Assembly (NCBI GenBank): GCA_902572155.1
Contig: CACGET010000003.1
Location: 1 to 33,022, forward strand
DNA: 33,022 bases
Direction: 5' to 3'
DNA from: an uncultured Pelagibacteraceae bacterium
GTDB taxonomy: Bacteria; Pseudomonadota; Alphaproteobacteria; Pelagibacterales; Pelagibacteraceae
In this document: positions 15,848 through 25,252 of the stretch, piece by piece
Position numbering within the stretch: the stretch's first letter is position 1
How the letters are laid out: the number at the start of each line of letters is the position of its first letter
Translations under genes and position numbers: made by a program
The notes under the pieces: generated by a model
Database searches by the model: none
Told to the model about the DNA's origin: nothing
What the model saw: only the letters and a program-made list of their open reading frames with translations

Positions 15848-16341
15848 TGCTTAAAAATATTCTTATTACTTTTTTTTTAACAATCTTATTATCATCAAAT
15901 TCGTACTCTGCTGGTAGCAGCAACGATGACAGTTCATCCAAAAAAAAATCTAATTATGATAAAGCTGTTACTTTAATCAAATCAGCAAAAAAATATGAAA
16001 AAAAAGGTAAGACCGAGAAAGCCAGTAAAAGATATCTTAAGGCACAAAAACTTTTGCTAAAATCAAATGAAAGTAAACCCAACAGTCCTGATACATTAAA
16101 CTATCTTGGATTTACAACTAGAAAACTTGGAGATTATGAAAATGGTGAAAAATATTATTTACAAGGATTGGAATTAGATCCAAATCATATTGGAATTAAT
16201 GAATATCTAGGAGAGCTATACGTTACTACTAATAGAATTGATCTTGCAAAAAAAAGGCTGGAAATTTTAAAAAGTTGTAATTGTGAAGAATATAATGAAC
16301 TTAAAGAAATAATTAACGGTACAAAAAAATCTAAGTATTAA
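15847..16341 (+). CDS. Exported TPR-repeat protein
   Basis: The 164-aa protein begins with a Sec signal peptide (KNILITFFLTILLSSNSYSA, cleavage likely after SYSA), followed by a Ser/Lys-rich linker. Two or three tetratricopeptide repeats follow: about residues 70-103 (SPDTLNYLGFTTRKLGDYENGEKYYLQGLELDP) and the next helix pair (GINEYLGELYVTTNRIDLAKKRLEIL). It ends with the KSCNCEEYNELKEII motif often seen at the end of such alphaproteobacterial periplasmic TPR proteins. It likely acts as a protein-protein scaffold in the periplasm. Coupling to pxpA by a one-base overlap is probably operon packing and not a shared function. Confidence 0.85.
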   Translation: MLKNILITFFLTILLSSNSYSAGSSNDDSSSKKKSNYDKAVTLIKSAKKYEKKGKTEKASKRYLKAQKLLLKSNESKPNSPDTLNYLGFTTRKLGDYENGEKYYLQGLELDPNHIGINEYLGELYVTTNRIDLAKKRLEILKSCNCEEYNELKEIINGTKKSKY

Positions 16342-16415
16342 TTTTTATTATATGACCAAAAAGTTTAAATAGTTTTGATTGAAATATTCTAAATTTAAAA
16401 TAATATAATCTCACT

Positions 16416-17027
16416 TTGTTAGAAGAATCTCTTATACTGCTGCAAATTATTTTTATTGATATTATCTTAGCTGCAGATAATGCAATAATAATTGGCTTAA
16501 TTGCGGCTAATTTTGTTCCCAAAAATAGAAAACAAATAATTTTATGGGGTGTAGCTGGTGCTTTGGTATTTAAAATAGTTTTTGCTGTTTTTGCGACTTA
16601 TTTATTTAAATTTTACTTTATAAAAATTTTAGGTGGATTGTTGTTAGTATGGATAGTTAATGATTTAAGAAAAGATTTATTTGAAATAAAAAAAATAAAA
16701 TCACCAACAAAAAAATCTAAAGAACCATCTTATATACAAAGTGTATATAAAGTTTTATTTGCTGACATAACAATTAGTTTTGATAACGTTATAGGTGTAG
16801 TTGGAGCTTCAAAGGGAAACTTTGGTTTTATGATATTTGGTCTCGTGCTTTCAGTAGTTCTTACTGGAGCTTTAGCTACTTATTTAGCAAATTACATACA
16901 AAAACACCTATGGATAGCCTATATCGGATTGGGTTTTATTTTACTAATAGCAATTCAGCTTATAATTGGTGGTCTTGTGGATTTGGAAATACTCTCAATT
17001 AATGAAGGATTTAAAAAGTATTTTTAG
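16416..17027 (+). CDS. TerC/YjbE family integral membrane protein (putative metal, likely Mn2+, transporter)
   Basis: The 203-aa polytopic membrane protein shows the paired acidic motifs of the TerC superfamily: IILAADNAIIIGLIAANF in helix 1 and FADITISFDNVIGVVGASKG in the second half. These Asp/Asn residues lie within membrane segments and resemble the metal-binding (D)N motifs of YjbE/YkoY-type proteins. The superfamily has been linked to manganese export and to metalation of secreted enzymes. The start is TTG at 16416, as no ATG or GTG fits the family N-terminus. The 74 bases upstream are AT-rich and hold no yybP-ykoY riboswitch that I can recognise. The stop interlocks with that of panB on the other strand (4-base overlap). 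Confidence 0.85.
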   Translation: MLEESLILLQIIFIDIILAADNAIIIGLIAANFVPKNRKQIILWGVAGALVFKIVFAVFATYLFKFYFIKILGGLLLVWIVNDLRKDLFEIKKIKSPTKKSKEPSYIQSVYKVLFADITISFDNVIGVVGASKGNFGFMIFGLVLSVVLTGALATYLANYIQKHLWIAYIGLGFILLIAIQLIIGGLVDLEILSINEGFKKYF

Positions 17028-17800
17028 TAAGAGTGTTTTTTTGAAGGATATTTTTTTAGCTTAACATCTTCGCTAAATTTTTTTACCCCGCTCTTAATAT
17101 ATTTTTTTATATTTACAAATTTTTTTACAAATTTTATCTTTGTTTCGTTTAATCCAATTAAATCATCTGTAACTAAAACTTGTCCATCACAATTTACTGA
17201 GGAACCTATTCCAATAGTTGGTATTTTTAATATTTCTGTAATTTTTTTTGCAGTAGAAGTTTTGATACATTCAAGAACAATTGCAAAAGCTCCAGAATTT
17301 TGTAACAAGATTGCGTCATTAATCAATGTTCTTTTTTCACGCTCAGTTTTACCTTTGGATCTAAATTTTCCTTTAATTGTTTGAGGCAAAACACCCAGGT
17401 GTCCCATAACAGGTATCTTGTTTTTTATTAAATAATTAACCTGTTTAATAATTTTTTTTCCACCCTCTAATTTAACAGCATCACATTTTGTATCTTTAAT
17501 TATTTTTTTTGCATTTTTTAAAGCTTTATTATTTGAATCATAAGTATTAAAAGGCATATCAACAACCATCAAACTTTTTTTTATACCCATTTTTACACTT
17601 TTTGAATGGTCCAGCATGTTAGTGAGTGTTACTTTTCTAGTTGTGTTAAAATTGTACAAAACAGATCCTAATGAGTCTCCTACTAAAGTGATATCAGCAT
17701 ATCTGTCAACTTCTTCTGCCATGTTTTTTGAGTATGCGGTAAGACAAACAATTTTTGTTTTATTTTTTTTATTAATTATCTTTTGTATTTTTTTATTCAT
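17024..17800 (-). CDS. panB: 3-methyl-2-oxobutanoate hydroxymethyltransferase PanB
   Basis: PanB adds a hydroxymethyl group from 5,10-methylene-THF to 2-oxoisovalerate, giving ketopantoate for pantothenate and CoA. Visible family blocks: LTAYSKNMAEEVD, LVGDSLGSVLYNFNTT, VVDMPFNTY with the metal-binding Asp, VKLEGGK, PVMGHLGVLPQ, the catalytic-Glu segment FAIVLECI and IPTIGIGSSVNCDGQVLV. At 258 aa it is a typical length. It is the last gene of the guaB-TPR-guaA run; the guaA stop codon is followed directly by the panB ATG. No panC, panD or panE lies in the window, so the pathway must be completed elsewhere or from supplied precursors. Confidence 0.95.
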   Translation of the reverse strand: MNKKIQKIINKKNKTKIVCLTAYSKNMAEEVDRYADITLVGDSLGSVLYNFNTTRKVTLTNMLDHSKSVKMGIKKSLMVVDMPFNTYDSNNKALKNAKKIIKDTKCDAVKLEGGKKIIKQVNYLIKNKIPVMGHLGVLPQTIKGKFRSKGKTEREKRTLINDAILLQNSGAFAIVLECIKTSTAKKITEILKIPTIGIGSSVNCDGQVLVTDDLIGLNETKIKFVKKFVNIKKYIKSGVKKFSEDVKLKKYPSKKHSY

Positions 17801-19363
17801 TTATTCAAGTTCAATAGTACTTGGTGGTTTAGACGTTATATCATAAACTACTCTATTAATTCCTCTTATACTATTTACTATTTTATTTGAGATTGTTTGC
17901 ATAAATGATTTTTTAAATTCGTAAAAATCTGCTGTCATTCCATCTTCTGAAGTAATAGCTCTTAACAAACATAAATATTCATAAGTTCTATTATCGCCCA
18001 TTACACCTACCGTTTTTACGGGTAACAGTGCTGCATAAGCCTGCCAAATTTTATCATAAAGGCCATGCTCCCTAAGTCCTTTAATGTAATAATCATCTGC
18101 TTCTTTTAAGATCTTAATTTTCTCCTTAGTAATAATGCCTGGCATTCTAATTGCTAAGCCTGGACCTGGAAAGGGGTGTCTTGATATAATTTCTTTATTC
18201 AAATTTAGTTCAAGCCCTAACTTTCTAACCTCATCTTTAAATAAATATTTTAAAGGTTCTACAAGTTTCAGTTTCATTTTTTTTGGCAGTCCTCCTACAT
18301 TATGGTGAGATTTTATTTTAGAGGTTTGGCTTCCTGTTACAGACTTACTTTCAATAAGATCTGGATAAAGTGTCCCTTGGGCTAAAAATTTTACATCTTT
18401 AATTTTTTTTGAGTATCTCTCAAAAATTTTAATAAATAAATTTCCAATGATTTTTCTTTTTTTTTCTGGGTCAGATACATTTTTTAATTTTTTAAAAAAT
18501 TCCTGCTCAGCATTTACATATATTAAATTCATTTTTAATCTTTTTTTAAATGTTTTAACTACCTGAATTTCTTCATTTTTCCTCAAAAGTCCTGTGTTAA
18601 CAAATATACAATATAATTTTCGTCCAATAGCTTTATTAAGAAGTTGAGCAACAACGCTACTATCAACTCCACCCGATAAAGCACAGATTACTCTATTAGA
18701 TCCCACTTGATCTTTAATTTCTTTAATCAATTGAAATTTTTGATCTTTAGACGACCAGTTCTTTTGTATTTTACATATTAAAAAAATAAAATTACTAATA
18801 ATTTTTTTGCCATTTTCAGTGTGGGTCACCTCTGGATGAAATTGGACACCAAAAAAATTTTTCAATTTATTTTCTACAATTGAAAATTTTGAGTTTTTAC
18901 TTGAGGCTATAACCTTAAAATCTTTTGGTAATTTTGTAACTTGATCAGCATGACTCATCCATACTTTTTTAAATTTACTTTGATTAAAAAAATCCTTTGT
19001 TAATAAACTATTTCTTTTTTTATATAAATTTGCTAGACCAAATTCTCTATCTTTTGATTGTTTAACCTTACCGCCTTTTAACTTCGATAAAATTTGATGA
19101 CCAAAACAAATACCTAAGATAGGAATATTCTTTTCTAATATTTTTTTATCAAACGAATATTTGTTTATTTCATAAACATTTAATGGTCCTCCAGATAAAA
19201 TAATACCTTTAATAGTTGCGTTTATGTTTGAATGTTTTATTTTTTTATGACTTGCTATTTCACAAAAAACTCCTAATTCCCGAATTCTTCTGGCAATAAG
19301 TTGCGTAAATTGTGATCCAAAATCTATTATAAGAATTTTATTAAGATTTTGATCAAGACTCAT
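17801..19363 (-). CDS. guaA: GMP synthase (glutamine-hydrolysing)
   Basis: GuaA converts XMP to GMP with ATP and glutamine. The N-terminal class I amidotransferase has the nucleophile elbow GICFGHQIL and the His/Glu of [15 protein letters not shown]. The ATP-pyrophosphatase domain has the PP-loop [11 protein letters not shown] near residue 230. The C-terminal dimerisation domain ends with ISSKP-like [11 protein letters not shown], as in other GuaA proteins. Its 520 aa is normal. The ATG overlaps the end of the upstream TPR gene by 11 bases. Together with guaB it supplies the guanylate branch of purine synthesis from one transcript. Confidence 0.97.
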   Translation of the reverse strand: MSLDQNLNKILIIDFGSQFTQLIARRIRELGVFCEIASHKKIKHSNINATIKGIILSGGPLNVYEINKYSFDKKILEKNIPILGICFGHQILSKLKGGKVKQSKDREFGLANLYKKRNSLLTKDFFNQSKFKKVWMSHADQVTKLPKDFKVIASSKNSKFSIVENKLKNFFGVQFHPEVTHTENGKKIISNFIFLICKIQKNWSSKDQKFQLIKEIKDQVGSNRVICALSGGVDSSVVAQLLNKAIGRKLYCIFVNTGLLRKNEEIQVVKTFKKRLKMNLIYVNAEQEFFKKLKNVSDPEKKRKIIGNLFIKIFERYSKKIKDVKFLAQGTLYPDLIESKSVTGSQTSKIKSHHNVGGLPKKMKLKLVEPLKYLFKDEVRKLGLELNLNKEIISRHPFPGPGLAIRMPGIITKEKIKILKEADDYYIKGLREHGLYDKIWQAYAALLPVKTVGVMGDNRTYEYLCLLRAITSEDGMTADFYEFKKSFMQTISNKIVNSIRGINRVVYDITSKPPSTIELE

Positions 19364-19790
19364 TTTTTGATTCTATATTCTTTAAGGACTGTTTTATTGA
19401 GTCATTTTCATCACACAGCTTTTTACAGACTTTTACAAATGTTCCTGAAAGATCTTTTACTTTTGAATAATTTGATTTTTCTAATGCTATTTTCATGGAC
19501 ATTAATATGGCTTCTTCATTGGTGGGTTCAATTAATAAAACCGTGTCTAGATTTTGTTCTTCTTTTTTTTGATCCTCTTTTTTATTATAAATCTTTGCTA
19601 GAAATAAGTATGATCCAACGTTTTTGGGATTGTAAACAATGTGTCTTTCAAATAAAAACTTTGCATCATCATATTTTTTTTCTTTATACATTTTAAGCGC
19701 TTCATCATAAAAACTCTCGTTTGCTATTGCTATACTTGTAATTGATAACCATATAAACACTGAAAATATAAATTTTATTATTTTAGTCAT
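19353..19790 (-). CDS. Small exported TPR-like protein
   Basis: The 145-aa protein has a Sec signal peptide ([21 protein letters not shown], cleavage likely before NES), then about two TPR-like helix pairs: [29 protein letters not shown] and [32 protein letters not shown]. The C-terminal part has two Cys (KVCKKLC) that could form a disulfide in the periplasm. It is wedged between guaB (one-base overlap) and guaA (11-base overlap), so it is made with them although a periplasmic protein has no obvious link to purine synthesis. No specific function is recognised. Confidence 0.8.
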   Translation of the reverse strand: MTKIIKFIFSVFIWLSITSIAIANESFYDEALKMYKEKKYDDAKFLFERHIVYNPKNVGSYLFLAKIYNKKEDQKKEEQNLDTVLLIEPTNEEAILMSMKIALEKSNYSKVKDLSGTFVKVCKKLCDENDSIKQSLKNIESKNES

Positions 19791-20866
19791 TAGTATTTGT
19801 CATCATTTTTTACCATATCAACGTTATGAACCATGCTTTCATAAAAGCCTGCTTTTGTTATTTTAACAAAGTTAGCTTTATATCTGAGCTTACTTATTAC
19901 TTTCGAACCTAAATATCCCATAGATGATTTTAAACCTCCAATGAGTTTATAAATGATTAATTCTACCTTTCCTTTATATTTAACAAACCCTTCAACTCCC
20001 TCTGGAACATATTTAGAACTGTCTTTTTGTTTTACTTGAAAATATCTATCTGCCGAACCTTTATTCATTGCTCCTACAGATCCCATGCCTCTAAAGCTTT
20101 TGAACATTTTTCCATTCTTTTTAATTAATCTTCCAGGAGTTTCATCTGTACCCGCAAATAATGAGCCAATCATAACTGCATCAGCTCCCGCTGCAAAAGC
20201 TTTTGCAAGATCACCTGAGTATTTTATTCCTCCATCTGAAATTATTTTTATATTTTTATTTTTAATACCATTTTTAACTGAAATTATTGCGCTTAATTGA
20301 GGAACACCAATTCCTGCAACTAATCTGGTAGTACATATTGATCCAGGGCCAATTCCTACTTTAACAATATCAACTCCAAGTTTTATTAAAAATTTCGCTG
20401 CTTCAGCCGTAGCAATATTTCCTGCACATAAAGCAATTTTTCTATTTTTCGTTTTTTTAATATATTTAATAATTTCAGAAACTTTTTTTGTATGACCGTG
20501 AGCTGTATCTACAACAATTAAATCTATGCCTTCTTTTAAAATAGCCTTAGCTCTTTTAAATTCTTGAGGTCCAGCCCCTACTGCAGCTCCAACAAATAAT
20601 TTTTGTTTTTTAACTTTCCTAATTTCTACAATCTGTTTTTTTATATCTAAATTTCTATGTATTACTCCTATACCTCCAGCTTTTGCAATTGCTATTGCCA
20701 TTTTGCTTTCTGTTACAGTATCCATTGCCGCTGAAAGCAAGGGCGTCTTAAGTTTAAGGTATTTTGTAAGTTTTATACTTGTATCGACTTCAGACGGAAG
20801 TATCTCTGAATAATTTGGTGTTAATGTTACATCATCAAAGGTAAGTGCTTCTTTTATTGAAACCAT
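19790..20866 (-). CDS. guaB: IMP dehydrogenase lacking the CBS (Bateman) domain
   Basis: GuaB oxidises IMP to XMP with NAD+, the rate-limiting step to GMP. The catalytic barrel is complete: [32 protein letters not shown], the NAD region VDTAHGH, the catalytic loop [20 protein letters not shown] with Cys178, the IMP phosphate site [26 protein letters not shown] and the flap [10 protein letters not shown]. Usual IMPDHs are about 490 aa and carry two CBS motifs inserted between the strands ending GVIHRNL and beginning VGAAVG. Here only a short basic linker (IRKVKKQK, about 82-89) is present and the total is 358 aa. Loss of CBS should remove nucleotide-dependent allosteric control while leaving catalysis. 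A GMP reductase is less likely, because the GMPxxG flap and position beside guaA fit IMPDH. Confidence 0.93.
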   Translation of the reverse strand: MVSIKEALTFDDVTLTPNYSEILPSEVDTSIKLTKYLKLKTPLLSAAMDTVTESKMAIAIAKAGGIGVIHRNLDIKKQIVEIRKVKKQKLFVGAAVGAGPQEFKRAKAILKEGIDLIVVDTAHGHTKKVSEIIKYIKKTKNRKIALCAGNIATAEAAKFLIKLGVDIVKVGIGPGSICTTRLVAGIGVPQLSAIISVKNGIKNKNIKIISDGGIKYSGDLAKAFAAGADAVMIGSLFAGTDETPGRLIKKNGKMFKSFRGMGSVGAMNKGSADRYFQVKQKDSSKYVPEGVEGFVKYKGKVELIIYKLIGGLKSSMGYLGSKVISKLRYKANFVKITKAGFYESMVHNVDMVKNDDKY

Positions 20867-20903
20867 ATTCTTTTATATATGATTCCCTAAAATTTGAAAG
20901 ACA

Positions 20904-21515
20904 CTATCTAAGTTTTCTACAAATTATAAAGCTTTCTTTTGAATCTTTACGGCTAGATTTAGGTTTAAAAACCTTAACTTCTTTAAAAATTTTTTTTCCT
21001 TCTGCGACTATTTCGTTAAATGAGCCTCCCATAAATATTTTAGATATAAAATATCCATCTCTTGAAATTATTTCCTTTGAAAAAAACATTGCATCTTTAC
21101 ATAGTTCACCAGTTTGAATTGAGTCTATATTCTTTATGCCGGTTGTGTTTACTGCCATATCTGAAATTACAGCATCAACTTTATTCTTAATGTGATTTTT
21201 TATTTCATTTTGTACTTCCATATCTGTAAAATCACCTTTTATTTGTATCGTTTTTTCTATTAAGTCTATTTCTTTTAAATCTATTGAAATTAATTTTCCA
21301 CTTTTTACAACCTTTGAAACATATTGAGACCAACTGCCGGGTGCTGCACCAATATCAATTACCGTCATTCCTCCTTTAAAAATTTTAAATTTTTCATCAA
21401 TTTCTTTTAATTTATATGCTGATCTTGCTCTATAACCGTCAATTTTGGACTGTTTTACATAAGTATCTCTTTTTTGTTTGATGACCCAATTTTTTGAAAA
21501 TTTATTTTTCTTCAA
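20904..21515 (-). CDS. rlmE: 23S rRNA (uridine-2'-O)-methyltransferase RlmE (FtsJ/RrmJ)
   Basis: The protein methylates the 2'-OH of a single uridine in the A-loop of 23S rRNA. It has the RrmJ N-terminus WVIKQKRDTYVKQSKIDGYRARSAYKLKEIDEKF, SAM motif VIDIGAAPGSWSQYVS, the DISDMA-like VISDMAVNTTG with catalytic Asp, KIFMGGSFNEI with the catalytic Lys, and the C-terminal SRKDSKESFIICR with the Glu of the K-D-K-E tetrad. The 203-aa length fits. The start is TTG, directly before the stop codon of pssA in the same direction. It is transcribed between the lipid genes psd-pssA and the guaBA genes. Confidence 0.93.
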   Translation of the reverse strand: MKKNKFSKNWVIKQKRDTYVKQSKIDGYRARSAYKLKEIDEKFKIFKGGMTVIDIGAAPGSWSQYVSKVVKSGKLISIDLKEIDLIEKTIQIKGDFTDMEVQNEIKNHIKNKVDAVISDMAVNTTGIKNIDSIQTGELCKDAMFFSKEIISRDGYFISKIFMGGSFNEIVAEGKKIFKEVKVFKPKSSRKDSKESFIICRKLR

Positions 21516-22322
21516 TTACAGTACATCTTCAAGATCATCTTCATCTTGTTTTGAGTTTTGATGTTCGTTTTGTTTTTTAAGTTTTTGATAATGTAAAAAA
21601 CTTATAGGTAATAATGCCAAATAAATTAATGCACTAATTGCGATTACGCTTAAAGTATAAATTAATAGCAAAACAAAAAAAACAATTATACCAAATAATA
21701 AAAAAATACTTGTTTTTCTAGGTATAACTATTTTCTTAAATGAATATGTTGGAAACTTACTTATTAATAGAATTGAAGTAATTATAAAAAATATTGGAAC
21801 TATTAAATCATAATTAATATTTATATAATTAAATCCACTTAAACTAACAATTAAAGGAGTTAATACTAATATACCACCAGCTGGCGATGGAACCCCTTCA
21901 AAAAAGTTATCTTTCCATGAGGACTCTTGCTCACTATTTATATTAAATCTAGCTAATCTTAAAGCAACACAAATTACGTAAACTAAACATAATAACCATC
22001 CAAATCTTTCTAGTGTATTTAGTTTCCAAAAAAACATTATAAATGCTGGTGCAACACCGAAGCTTATCATGTCAGTTAAAGAATCTAATTCTTTTCCAAC
22101 TTTTGAGGTTCCTTTAATAAGTCTCGCAATCCTTCCATCTAAACCATCGATTACTGCTGCAAAAATTATTGCTATAATTGCGAATTCATATTTTCCGTCA
22201 AGAGCAAATCTAATTGATGTTAATCCAATACAAACACCTATTAGTGTCAGCATATTAGGCAATATTACTCTAGCATTTTTTTTTTCTTTTAATATTTTGA
22301 GATTATTTTTTGGCTGCTCCAT
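21516..22322 (-). CDS. pssA: CDP-diacylglycerol--serine O-phosphatidyltransferase
   Basis: PssA makes phosphatidylserine from CDP-diacylglycerol and serine in the inner membrane. The CDP-alcohol phosphotransferase motif DGx2ARx8Gx3Dx3D is seen as DGRIARLIKGTSKVGKELDSLTD near residue 62-84. About eight hydrophobic segments follow. The C-terminal tail (KLKKQNEHQNSKQDEDDLEDVL) is charged and cytoplasmic, and differs from the shorter tails of many homologues. With psd, 2 bases upstream, it forms the complete two-step route to phosphatidylethanolamine. The head-group motif alone could fit phosphatidylglycerol-phosphate synthase, but the psd neighbour and the total length favour PssA. Confidence 0.93.
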   Translation of the reverse strand: MEQPKNNLKILKEKKNARVILPNMLTLIGVCIGLTSIRFALDGKYEFAIIAIIFAAVIDGLDGRIARLIKGTSKVGKELDSLTDMISFGVAPAFIMFFWKLNTLERFGWLLCLVYVICVALRLARFNINSEQESSWKDNFFEGVPSPAGGILVLTPLIVSLSGFNYININYDLIVPIFFIITSILLISKFPTYSFKKIVIPRKTSIFLLFGIIVFFVLLLIYTLSVIAISALIYLALLPISFLHYQKLKKQNEHQNSKQDEDDLEDVL

Positions 22323-22324
22323 AG

Positions 22325-22972
22325 CTATTTTTGAGCTAACAAAGTCTCTCCAGAAATAGATTTTTGGCCAATTTTAACAAGAGGACTGTAGTTTTCATAA
22401 TAAATGTCTACTCTACTTCCAAATCTAATCATTCCTATTCTTTCACCTTGTGCTAACGTTTGGTCTTTATTAGTTTCACAAACAATTCTTCTAGCGATTA
22501 AACCTGCAATTTGAACTACAACAATATCATTATCAAAATTATCTTTTATTTTGTAATAATTTCTTTCATTGTCCTCGCTTGCCTTATCTAAAGAGGCATT
22601 AACAAATTTTCCAGGTTTATAAAAAATTTCCTCTATTTTTCCAGCACATGGAGTTCTATTAACATGACAATCGAATACATTCATAAAAATACTAATTTTA
22701 TTAAATTTCTTATCTTGTAAGTTTAATTCTTTTGGACCATCAGTTTCCTCTACTTTTATTACTTCACCATCAGCTGGACTAACTAAATAATTTTCATCAT
22801 CTATAATTACTCTGTCTGGGTCTCTGAAAAAATAATAAACCCATACATTAATAATTATAGCTATGGTTCCTAAGAAACTATTAATACTCAAGAGTATAAT
22901 CGAAATGATCCCAGAAATGACTAGAAACTTGTATCCTTCAGCATGGATTTTTGGAAATATTTTGTTAATCAT
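22325..22972 (-). CDS. psd: Phosphatidylserine decarboxylase (archaeal/short type)
   Basis: Psd decarboxylates phosphatidylserine to phosphatidylethanolamine. The 215-aa proenzyme is of the short class. After a membrane-anchoring N-terminus with two hydrophobic segments come FFRDPDR, SPADGEV, FMNVFDCHVNRTP and the self-cleavage site RFGSRVD, where Gly185-Ser186 is expected to be cut so that Ser becomes the pyruvoyl cofactor. The segment order matches the family. It is first in a - strand run with pssA, rlmE, guaB, TPR, guaA and panB, and divergent from icd over 75 bases of AT-rich spacer. Confidence 0.94.
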   Translation of the reverse strand: MINKIFPKIHAEGYKFLVISGIISIILLSINSFLGTIAIIINVWVYYFFRDPDRVIIDDENYLVSPADGEVIKVEETDGPKELNLQDKKFNKISIFMNVFDCHVNRTPCAGKIEEIFYKPGKFVNASLDKASEDNERNYYKIKDNFDNDIVVVQIAGLIARRIVCETNKDQTLAQGERIGMIRFGSRVDIYYENYSPLVKIGQKSISGETLLAQK

Positions 22973-22982
22973 GTTCTTATAT

Positions 22983-23012
22983 TTGATAATTTTTGATTAA
23001 TATGTATATAAA
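22983..23012 (+). promoter_or_regulatory. Candidate sigma70-type promoter for icd
   Basis: In the psd-icd gap, TTGATA (22983-22988) and TATAAA (23007-23012) are separated by 18 bases and lie about 35 bases before the icd GTG. The spacing is acceptable, but the whole spacer is A/T, so chance matches are likely. Confidence 0.35.
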
Positions 23013-23047
23013 ATCACAAAATTCAATTAATAAGATATATAAATTAA

Positions 23048-24262
23048 GTGAGTAAAATTAGCATTAAAAACCCTGTCGTAGAGCTTGATGGTGATGAAAT
23101 GACAAGGATAATTTGGCAATTTATTAAAAATAAACTTATCCTTCCTTATCTAGACCTTGGAATTGAGTATTACGATCTAGGAATGAAAAATAGAGATAAT
23201 ACTAAAGATCAAATAACGATTGATTCTGCTAATGCAATTAAAAAAAATGGTGTTGGAATTAAGTGTGCTACAATTACTCCTGATGAAGCACGTGTTGAAG
23301 AGTTCAATTTACAAAAAATGTGGCGATCTCCTAATGGCACAATAAGAAATATAATTGGAGGAACAGTTTTTAGAGAACCAATTATATGTAAAAACATTCC
23401 TAAACTAGTCCCCTCGTGGACAGATCCCGTTGTAATTGGAAGACATGCTTTTGGTGATCAATATCGAGCAACTGATTTTAAAGTTCCTGGTAAAGGAAAG
23501 ATGGAAGTAAAATGGACCGCTGAAGATGGATCAGATGAAATTAAATATGAAGTTTTTAATTTTCCTGGACCAGGAATAGCTTTATCAATGTATAATTTAG
23601 ATAAATCTATAGAAGATTTTGCTAGGTCTTGTTTTAACTATGGGCTAATGAAAAGTTGGCCAGTATATCTTTCAACAAAAAATACAATTTTAAAACAGTA
23701 CGATGGAAGGTTTAAAGATATATTTCAAAAAGTGTTTAATGATGAATTCAAAGATAATTTTGCTAAAAATAAAATTACATACGAGCATAGATTAATAGAT
23801 GATATGGTTGCTTGTGCTATGAAATGGAGTGGGAAATATATCTGGGCTTGTAAAAATTATGATGGTGACGTTCAGTCAGATACTATGGCTCAAGGCTATG
23901 GGTCTTTAGGATTGATGACTAGCACATTATTAACTCCAGATGGAAAAGTTATGGAGGCTGAAGCGGCACATGGCACAGTCACTAGACACTATAGAATGCA
24001 CCAAGAAGGTAAAGAAACTTCCACGAATCCTATTGCTTCAATTTTTGCTTGGACAAGAGGTTTGGCTCATAGAGGAAAGTTAGATAATAATGATGAATTA
24101 ATCCAATTTTCAAAAAAACTTGAAAAAGTGTGTATAGATTGTGTACAAAATGGATCTATGACTAAAGACTTGTCTATTTTATTAGGTCCTGGGAATAAAT
24201 ATTTAACTACTAATCAATTTTTAGATAAGATCGACTCAAATCTTAAAAAAGTGTTAAATTAA
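23048..24262 (+). CDS. icd: NADP-dependent isocitrate dehydrogenase, dimeric eukaryote-like type
   Basis: The enzyme decarboxylates isocitrate to 2-oxoglutarate in the TCA cycle. The 404-aa sequence is of the subfamily shared with mitochondrial/cytosolic IDH and not with E. coli Icd: [16 protein letters not shown] at the N-terminus, [10 protein letters not shown] and [22 protein letters not shown] (substrate Ser/Arg residues), [30 protein letters not shown] with metal-binding Asp, and [12 protein letters not shown] in the NADP site. The start is GTG at 23048. The stop TAA is followed immediately by the TTG start of the GT9-like gene. Confidence 0.96.
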   Translation: MSKISIKNPVVELDGDEMTRIIWQFIKNKLILPYLDLGIEYYDLGMKNRDNTKDQITIDSANAIKKNGVGIKCATITPDEARVEEFNLQKMWRSPNGTIRNIIGGTVFREPIICKNIPKLVPSWTDPVVIGRHAFGDQYRATDFKVPGKGKMEVKWTAEDGSDEIKYEVFNFPGPGIALSMYNLDKSIEDFARSCFNYGLMKSWPVYLSTKNTILKQYDGRFKDIFQKVFNDEFKDNFAKNKITYEHRLIDDMVACAMKWSGKYIWACKNYDGDVQSDTMAQGYGSLGLMTSTLLTPDGKVMEAEAAHGTVTRHYRMHQEGKETSTNPIASIFAWTRGLAHRGKLDNNDELIQFSKKLEKVCIDCVQNGSMTKDLSILLGPGNKYLTTNQFLDKIDSNLKKVLN

Positions 24263-25252
24263 TTGGAAAACAAATTAGAAAATATACTTTTTATCAATAC
24301 TGGAGGTGGAATAGGTGATGCTTTAATGTGTTTGCCTATATTTCATTATATTAATGAAAATTTTTCTCCAAAAAATATTTTTTATTACTCGGCTGATTTA
24401 GAAAATTTTTGGTTTGAAGAGAAACTAAAGGAATATAAGCCAAATAACTTAATTACGATTAAAAATTTTCCACTTCAATATGGATTTGAAAATAATCATT
24501 TGAAAATTTCAAAAAAATTGATTAAAAATTTTAATTTTAATTATTTTGATTTAATTATTGATAACCAAACAAGATTAAAAAACACATTTATTTACCGTAA
24601 AATTCCACATAAATACTTCATTTCTCCAAGTCTCAACTATCTTTTTTCAAAACCCTTATTTTTTACTAAAAAGAAAAAAAATCTTATAATAAGATTGCTA
24701 TTTTATTTAGACAAAATTACTGGAAAAAAAAGTACTCCTAATTATAAAATAGAAATACCAGAAAAATTTGTGAATAAAGCTCGTGAATTAATGCCGAATG
24801 AAAAAAAATATATTGGATTTTCTATTACCGCAGGACACCCTACAAGAATTAAAGAAATATCAGTTCAAGAAATAATTAAAGTTGCAAATCATTATTCAAA
24901 AGATTTTGTTCCTACATTTTTTATAGAGGATAAATATGTGGAAACTAAACGACTTTTAAAAACGGAGATAAATAATTCTTTTTTTCCTGAAGAAAATTTA
25001 GAAAAAGAATTTAAAAAACCAATGCTGGTAACAGCAATGGGTGCATTAACTGAATTTAATATAACAATAGATAATGGTATTTCTCATATGTTGTCTTTTT
25101 CTAATTCAAAAAATTATATTTTTTTTAATAAATCTTCAGAAAAATTTAGACCATCAAATAATAATTCGTCAATATATGATTGTGAAAAAACTGAAAAAAA
25201 AATAGATAAACTCACAAGTCAAGAAATAATAAACTTTATAGTTAAAAACTAA
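24263..25252 (+). CDS. GT9-like (heptosyltransferase-fold) glycosyltransferase, divergent
   Basis: The 329-aa protein has the GT9 N-terminal nucleotide-sugar transferase pattern ILFINTGGGIGDALMCLPIFHYINENF (compare GD-xxxxxP-xxxLr in heptosyltransferases). A late acceptor/donor segment reads MGALTEFNITIDNGISHMLSFS, corresponding to the (D/N)(S/N)GxxHxA motif. Middle parts are poorly conserved and rich in Lys/Asn/Phe. It may act on lipopolysaccharide or another surface glycan, though no other glycan gene is nearby. Start is TTG, directly after the icd stop codon, so expression is probably coupled to icd. The stop interlocks with that of alaS on the other strand (CTAA). Function beyond the fold is unproven. 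Confidence 0.75.
   Translation: MENKLENILFINTGGGIGDALMCLPIFHYINENFSPKNIFYYSADLENFWFEEKLKEYKPNNLITIKNFPLQYGFENNHLKISKKLIKNFNFNYFDLIIDNQTRLKNTFIYRKIPHKYFISPSLNYLFSKPLFFTKKKKNLIIRLLFYLDKITGKKSTPNYKIEIPEKFVNKARELMPNEKKYIGFSITAGHPTRIKEISVQEIIKVANHYSKDFVPTFFIEDKYVETKRLLKTEINNSFFPEENLEKEFKKPMLVTAMGALTEFNITIDNGISHMLSFSNSKNYIFFNKSSEKFRPSNNNSSIYDCEKTEKKIDKLTSQEIINFIVKN

Noticed and set aside
16342-16415. Manganese (yybP-ykoY) riboswitch upstream of the TerC-like gene
   Set aside because: Only 74 AT-rich bases are available and neither a stable stem nor the conserved core is visible.
16331-16522. 63-aa - strand ORF
   Set aside because: It overlaps the TerC-like gene antisense and shows no family features.
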